A stretch of DNA of 10,053 nucleotides from NCBI GenBank assembly GCA_028701165.1, contig JAQVRG010000030.1, positions 1 through 10,053 on the forward strand, read 5' to 3'. The translations under genes and the position numbers were made by a program. This document shows, one piece after another, positions 6,370-10,053 of the stretch. The notes under the pieces were generated by a model. It saw only the letters and a list, made by a program, of their open reading frames with translations. It had not been told where the DNA came from and searched no databases. Source of the DNA: Eubacteriales bacterium. GTDB lineage: Bacteria > Bacillota > Clostridia > Christensenellales > CAG-138. Every line of letters begins with the position of its first letter. Position 1 is the stretch's first letter.

Positions 6370-8091
6370 TTATTTGACCAGCGCGCCGAACTTGCAGAGC
6401 TCCTGACAGAGGCCGCAGCCAACGCAAAGGGTAGGATCGACCCACACGCCGCCGTCCTTTTTCACGATGGCGGGACAGCCGATCTTGGTGCACATCATGC
6501 ACTTCTTGCACTTCTCCGTATCGCAGTGGATAGGCGTGCGGTCGCGCTTGGCGATCAGCTCGCAGGGGCGGCGGGAAATGATCACGCTGACCTCCTCGCG
6601 GGCCGTCTCCTCCTTGAGCACGCGCTCTACCTCCGCCGTATCGAAGGGATCGACCACCACGACGTGCTTAATACCCATGGCCTCGCAGAGCTTTTCGGCG
6701 TTGAGGGCGCTCGCCGGCTCGCCGTGGATGTTCTTGCCGTTCATGGGGTTGTTCTGATGCCCCGTCATGCCGGTGATCGAGTTATCCGCGATGATGAGCG
6801 TGCCGAACCGGCCGTTATACGCCATATCCAAAAGTCCCGTCATGCCGCTATGGCAGAAGGTGGAATCGCCCAGCACCGCGACTGTCTTTTTCGCCTGCTC
6901 CCAGCCGCGCGCCTTCCCCATGCCGTGGGACATGCCGATGCTGCCGCCCATGCACAGGCAGGTATCCGTCGCATACAGCGGCGCCGCGCCGCCCAGCGTA
7001 TAGCAGCCGATATCGCCGCATACGGTAAGGCCAAGCTTACCCATCACATAATACAAACCGCGATGCGGGCAACCGGGGCAAAGCACCGGCGGGCGCACGG
7101 GAATATCCGTGGTGCTCATGGGGCCGTATTCCTTGCCGTTTGCAAACTTCTGCTCGATCTTGTGCATGAACAGCTCGCCCAAAAGGCCGGTTTTGTCCTT
7201 GCCGGAGCAGGGGATGCCCCAAGACTTGATCGCGTCTTCATAGAAGGGCTCCATATCCTCGATGACCACAAGCTCCTCCACCTTGGACGCGAAATCCTCG
7301 ATGAGCTTTTTCGGCATGGGATACGCCATACCAAGCTTAAGCACGCTCGCTTCGGGCAGCGCTTCTTTCACATAGTTATAAGCGGCGCCCGAGGTAATCA
7401 CGCCAAGCTTGGTGCCGGCCATTTCAACGCGGTTGACAGGCAGGCTGTTCGCTTCCTCCGCAAGCTTCTCCTCACGCTCCACCACATAAGGATGACGCTT
7501 GATCATGTTGGCCGGCGTACAGATATATTTCTGCGGGGTCTTGACGTAATCCCTAAGGGGTACGTTCTCACGCTCCGCCGTTTCCACCAGCGTGCGCGCA
7601 TGCGCGACGCGCGTGGTCAAACGCACGATCACGGGGGTATCGTACTTTTCGCTCAGCGCGAACGCGAGCTTGACAAAATCCTTGCATTCCTGCGAATTGG
7701 AAGGATCCAGGCAGGGAATGTGCGCGCCGCGGGCATGGAAGCGGGTATCCTGCTCATTCTGCGAGGAGTGCATGCCCGGATCGTCCGCCACCACGAACAC
7801 AAGACCCGCATTCGTGCCAAGATAGCTCACCGTGTAAGCGGGATCCGCCGCAACGTTGAAGCCGACGTGCTTCATGCAGCTCATCGCGCGCCCGCCGCCC
7901 ACAGCAGAGCCTATGGCGACTTCCACGGCTACCTTTTCATTGGGCGCCCATTCGCTGTAGATCTCGGGATACGTGCTTACGCATTCCGTGATCTCCGTGC
8001 TGGGGGTACCCGGGTAGGAGCTGACCACCGCGACGCCCGCTTCGTATGCGCCGCGTGCGACGGCTTCATTGCCTAACATAAGCTGTTTCAA
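6370..8091 (-). CDS. iorA: Indolepyruvate:ferredoxin oxidoreductase, alpha subunit
   Basis: IorA is the large catalytic subunit that binds thiamine diphosphate and iron-sulfur clusters. The 573-residue product has, in order, the pyrimidine-binding domain (SSYPGTPSTEITE near 24-36, and GGGRAMSCMKHVGFN), a central linking domain, the pyrophosphate-binding domain (CPGCPHRG, then GDST at 408 running to ADN at 435-437), and a C-terminal two-[4Fe-4S] ferredoxin domain with C528, C531, C534, C539 and C556, C559, C562, C566. All eight cluster cysteines are present. The start is TTG at 8091, supported by GGGAGGAA ending about 6-8 bases upstream; the first ATG (8079) would be about 20 bases from that site and would drop four residues. 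A promoter is visible at 8170-8197. It is the first gene of iorA-iorB, possibly with read-through to the asparaginase gene. The role is aromatic amino-acid fermentation. Confidence 0.97.
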   Translation of the reverse strand: MKQLMLGNEAVARGAYEAGVAVVSSYPGTPSTEITECVSTYPEIYSEWAPNEKVAVEVAIGSAVGGGRAMSCMKHVGFNVAADPAYTVSYLGTNAGLVFVVADDPGMHSSQNEQDTRFHARGAHIPCLDPSNSQECKDFVKLAFALSEKYDTPVIVRLTTRVAHARTLVETAERENVPLRDYVKTPQKYICTPANMIKRHPYVVEREEKLAEEANSLPVNRVEMAGTKLGVITSGAAYNYVKEALPEASVLKLGMAYPMPKKLIEDFASKVEELVVIEDMEPFYEDAIKSWGIPCSGKDKTGLLGELFMHKIEQKFANGKEYGPMSTTDIPVRPPVLCPGCPHRGLYYVMGKLGLTVCGDIGCYTLGGAAPLYATDTCLCMGGSIGMSHGMGKARGWEQAKKTVAVLGDSTFCHSGMTGLLDMAYNGRFGTLIIADNSITGMTGHQNNPMNGKNIHGEPASALNAEKLCEAMGIKHVVVVDPFDTAEVERVLKEETAREEVSVIISRRPCELIAKRDRTPIHCDTEKCKKCMMCTKIGCPAIVKKDGGVWVDPTLCVGCGLCQELCKFGALVK

Positions 8092-8169
8092 TTCGTTTTC
8101 CTCCCAATTCAGTTATAATGGCATTGTATAGATAACGAGAACAAGAAAAGATATTTCATCTGTATTTTG

Positions 8170-8197
8170 ATTATAGCACGCCTTTGCAAAGTTGAAA
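8170..8197 (-). promoter_or_regulatory. Promoter for iorA-iorB
   Basis: On the minus strand TTTCAA (8192-8197), a 16-base spacer and a consensus TATAAT (8170-8175) point at iorA. The start of transcription would be near 8163, about 70 bases before the TTG start. The spacer contains the 10-bp palindrome CTTTGCAAAG (8182-8191), a possible repressor site. Confidence 0.65.
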
Positions 8198-8210
8198 CCA
8201 CGCTTTACAG

Positions 8211-8231
8211 CTATAGATTATATATCTGTAG
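8211..8231. promoter_or_regulatory. Candidate operator upstream of the MFS transporter promoter
   Basis: CTATAGAT (8211-8218) and ATCTGTAG (8224-8231) form an inverted repeat with seven of eight matching positions and a 5-base TATAT centre. It lies 4 bases upstream of the transporter -35 box and 13 bases from the iorA -35 box. The size and place suit a dimeric regulator; which one is unknown. Confidence 0.4.
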
Positions 8232-8235
8232 GGCG

Positions 8236-8264
8236 TTGCAAATCCGCATTTTCTTCTATATAAT
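8236..8264 (+). promoter_or_regulatory. Promoter for the MFS transporter gene
   Basis: TTGCAA (8236-8241), a 17-base spacer and a consensus TATAAT (8259-8264) form one of the best promoters in the window. Transcription would begin near 8271. This places the start after the upstream in-frame TTG at 8167, so the protein cannot begin there from this promoter. Confidence 0.75.
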
Positions 8265-8334
8265 ATCCAGAGTACCGATCTGTTCTATACTAGAAAGCAT
8301 GCAAAAAATTATCGGCAAGGCGGTTAACGAAACA

Positions 8335-9645
8335 ATGAAGCTCAATTACAAACGAACGATACTCGTAGGCTTCGCCTTCTTTTCCATCTGCGCCTTTTGG
8401 CAGGTCTACGACACGATCATCCCGCTGATCCTGCGCGACACCTACCACATGCCCGACGGGCCGGCGGGCATCGTGATGGCGCTTGACAATGTGTTGGCGC
8501 TGTTCCTGCTCCCGCTATTTGGCGCGCTCAGCGACAAAAAAGGCACGCGCATGCCCTTTATCGTACGCGGCACGATAGGCGCCGCCGTTCTTATGATGTT
8601 TTTGCCCCTCATCGCCAACGCTTTCAGCGCCGGCAATACGATGTTCGGCGTCGCCGCGTTCTTATTCGCGCTTGCGCTGCTTCTCGTCGTAATGGGCACC
8701 TATCGTTCCCCCGCTGTCGCCCTCATGGCGGACGTAACGCCCAAGCCGCTTCGCAGCCAAGGCAACGCCGTCATCAACCTCATGGGCGCGCTTGGCGGTT
8801 TATACACCCTCGTGATGATCAAGGTCGCGGTGCGCGGCGACGGCAGCGGGCACACGGATTACTTCTACCTCTTTCTCTCCGTTGCGGTATTGATGCTCGC
8901 CGCCATTGCGGTGCTTTTGCTTACCGTGCGCGAAAAAAAGCTTGTCCAGCAGATGAAGGACGTCAACTACGGCGTAAGCGAGGAAGAGGATCAAGGACAA
9001 ACCGTAGAGGTAGACGGCAAGGAAACGCTGCCCCCGCCGGTCAAAAAAAGCCTGATCTGCGTCCTTGCCTGCATCGTTTTCTGGTTTATGGGCTATAACG
9101 CCGTAGTGACGGCGTTCAGCAAATTTGCCACGCATATGTGGAGCGGCGGACTTTCCCACGCCTCCACCTGCCTGATGGTAGGCACGGTATCCGCCGTGAT
9201 CTCCTACCTTCCTGTAGGTATGATCTCCGCGCGCTTCGGGCGGAAACGCTCCATTCAGGCGGGTTTGATCACCGGCGCGGCGGCTTTCGTGTTCCTCGCG
9301 TTTGCGGCGCGCGATTTTTCGCCGCTCATCTATTTGGGCTTTATGGGCGTGGGCTTTGCGCAGGCCGCCGTGACCGTAAACACCTTCCCCATGGTTTGGG
9401 AGATCAGCCGTGTGGGCAACATAGGCAAATATACGGGCTACTATTACACCTGCTCCATGGCGGCGCAGACCGTAACACCCATTCTTTCGGGTTATCTTCT
9501 CCAATGGTTCGGTTATAACACCCTGCTTCCCTACGGCGCCGTCATGGTCGCCATCGCCCTCATTCCCCTTGCAATGGCCAAACACGGCGATACCAAGCCG
9601 CTTCCCAAGAAAAGCAAGCTGGAAATGTTCGATTCGGACGATTGA
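8335..9645 (+). CDS. Major facilitator superfamily transporter, SLC45/GPH-like
   Basis: The 436-residue product is an integral membrane carrier with about twelve hydrophobic helices, split six and six by a charged cytoplasmic loop (about 200-240, rich in Glu/Asp/Lys). MFS motif A is seen after helix 2 as GALSDKKGTRMP (63-74), and a weaker copy ISARFGRKRS occurs in the second half. Y25-D26 in helix 1, D51-N52 in helix 2 and the block R124...ALMADVTPKPLRSQGN (129-144) resemble the sucrose/maltose carrier group (SLC45/GPH), so a sugar or glycoside substrate by cation symport is the best guess. The open frame extends back to a TTG at 8167, upstream of the promoter, which cannot be right. The ATG at 8335 is preferred because AAGGCGG lies about 11 bases ahead; an ATG at 8299 (12 more residues) is the alternative. 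The soluble tail ends in acidic residues. Substrate is unproven. Confidence 0.9.
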   Translation: MKLNYKRTILVGFAFFSICAFWQVYDTIIPLILRDTYHMPDGPAGIVMALDNVLALFLLPLFGALSDKKGTRMPFIVRGTIGAAVLMMFLPLIANAFSAGNTMFGVAAFLFALALLLVVMGTYRSPAVALMADVTPKPLRSQGNAVINLMGALGGLYTLVMIKVAVRGDGSGHTDYFYLFLSVAVLMLAAIAVLLLTVREKKLVQQMKDVNYGVSEEEDQGQTVEVDGKETLPPPVKKSLICVLACIVFWFMGYNAVVTAFSKFATHMWSGGLSHASTCLMVGTVSAVISYLPVGMISARFGRKRSIQAGLITGAAAFVFLAFAARDFSPLIYLGFMGVGFAQAAVTVNTFPMVWEISRVGNIGKYTGYYYTCSMAAQTVTPILSGYLLQWFGYNTLLPYGAVMVAIALIPLAMAKHGDTKPLPKKSKLEMFDSDD

Positions 9646-9662
9646 CAAACCACAGCAAGGAA

Positions 9663-9695
9663 AAGGCGTCCCGCGGCTGCGCTGCGGGACGCCTT
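9663..9695. terminator. Bidirectional terminator between the MFS gene and the phosphodiesterase gene
   Basis: AAGGCGTCCCGC (9663-9674) and GCGGGACGCCTT (9684-9695) form a perfect 12-bp stem with a 9-base loop, 17 bases after the transporter stop. The plus strand exits through TTCTATTC, a weak T-tract. The minus strand exits through TTTTCCTT, the better terminator, and serves the converging phosphodiesterase gene ending at 9720. Confidence 0.8.
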
Positions 9696-9719
9696 CTATT
9701 CATAACGCTTTGTTGGTAC

Positions 9720-10053
9720 TCACCCTATGATTCTGCGGGCAACGTCGGGCGTGTTGGTGATGACGGCGTTGACGCCTTCATCGGCCAGCAGCCGCATGAT
9801 GTCCGTATCGTTAACCGTCCACGCGTTGATATCGATATCGGCCTTGCGGCAGCCCTCCAAAAATCCCGGGCACTCCGTTGCGATACGATAATGCGGATGA
9901 ACGGCCTGCGCCTTGCAGTATTGCGCGTATACCCAAGGATCCAGCAGCGCCTGATCGAACAGCAGCCCCACGGTCGCCTCCGGCGCGAGCTTTTGCAGCT
10001 CGCGTAGCACATAATGGTTAAAGGAGGAATAGTGTACGCGCCCCTGCATGCCC
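9720..10053 (-). CDS. Glycerophosphodiester phosphodiesterase family protein, C-terminal part (start outside window)
   Basis: About 110 C-terminal residues are visible, ending in a TGA at 9720-9722. The pattern fits the last third of a GDPD TIM barrel: HYSSFNHYVLRELQKLAPEA, then VGLLF, VHPHY, INAWTVND and GVNAVITNTPDVARR. The WTVN strand and the GVxxxITNxPD end are hallmarks of the family, which hydrolyses glycerophosphodiesters to glycerol 3-phosphate and an alcohol. The catalytic His/Glu residues of the N-terminal half are not in the window, so activity cannot be judged. ITN replaces the more usual ITD, a mild variation. No signal or location information is available. It converges on the MFS gene and ends against the shared hairpin. 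Confidence 0.85.
   Translation of the reverse strand, partial: GMQGRVHYSSFNHYVLRELQKLAPEATVGLLFDQALLDPWVYAQYCKAQAVHPHYRIATECPGFLEGCRKADIDINAWTVNDTDIMRLLADEGVNAVITNTPDVARRIIG

Noticed and set aside
8114..8119. Plus-strand TATAAT as a second promoter for the MFS gene
   Set aside because: No -35 box at 16-18 bases upstream, and a far better promoter lies at 8236-8264.
8167..8334. Long N-terminal extension of the MFS transporter from a TTG at 8167
   Set aside because: A near-consensus promoter at 8236-8264 starts transcription downstream of it. The extension covers AT-rich intergenic sequence and lacks a ribosome binding site.
8800..9648. 282-codon minus-strand frame under the MFS gene
   Set aside because: It is a His/Gly/Arg-rich mirror translation of the transporter with no family motifs and no ribosome binding site.
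1..10053. Search for tRNA, rRNA, CRISPR, insertion-sequence ends, riboswitch-like leaders or defence genes
   Set aside because: No clustered direct repeats, no transposase-like coding sequence, no cloverleaf-type sequence, and no long untranslated leader; all intergenic gaps are under 250 bases and are accounted for by promoters, terminators and short repeats.

Overview
The window looks like an ordinary chromosomal segment from a GC-rich, low-abundance-of-TTA Clostridia-type Firmicute (possibly a gut Christensenellales or Oscillospirales relative; this placement is inference). The reasons are strong GGAGG-type ribosome binding sites, AT-rich intergenic regions with clear sigma-70/SigA-like promoters, and a gene set typical of amino-acid-fermenting anaerobes, including a ferredoxin-linked indolepyruvate oxidoreductase. 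There are nine protein genes, two of them cut by the window ends. I see no tRNA, rRNA, CRISPR array, insertion sequence, attachment site or prophage gene.

Layout. 1-372 (-) is the N-terminal part of an uncharacterised membrane protein with a long charged cytoplasmic tail, driven by a clear promoter at 477-505. 613-1563 (+) is an exported or membrane-anchored metallo-beta-lactamase-fold hydrolase of the ComEC C-terminal type. It converges on glgP (1619-4021, -), glycogen/alpha-glucan phosphorylase, and a perfect 12-bp hairpin between them can terminate both. A 237-bp divergent region then separates glgP from a MarR-family regulator (4259-4723, +). The regulator converges, with only 2 bp between stop codons, on a cytoplasmic type I L-asparaginase gene (4726-5706, -); the only visible marR terminator lies inside the asparaginase coding sequence. 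Upstream of the asparaginase gene, on the same strand, are iorB (5779-6351) and iorA (6370-8091), the two subunits of indolepyruvate:ferredoxin oxidoreductase, with a hairpin terminator between iorB and the asparaginase gene. A second divergent promoter region separates iorA from a 12-TM major facilitator transporter of the SLC45/GPH-like kind (8335-9645, +). This is followed by a bidirectional terminator and the C-terminal end of a glycerophosphodiester phosphodiesterase gene (9720-10053, -).

How the genes may work together. iorAB and the asparaginase fit amino-acid catabolism: asparagine is deaminated to aspartate plus ammonia, and aromatic 2-oxoacids are oxidatively decarboxylated to acyl-CoA with reduction of ferredoxin. 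glgP and the sugar-type MFS transporter fit carbohydrate mobilisation, but nothing else of those pathways is present here. The most informative non-coding features are the two divergent control regions (4022-4258 and 8092-8334), each with paired promoters and inverted repeats, and the terminator embedded in antisense to the asparaginase gene. I found no evidence for a new defence, mobile or biosynthetic system in this window.
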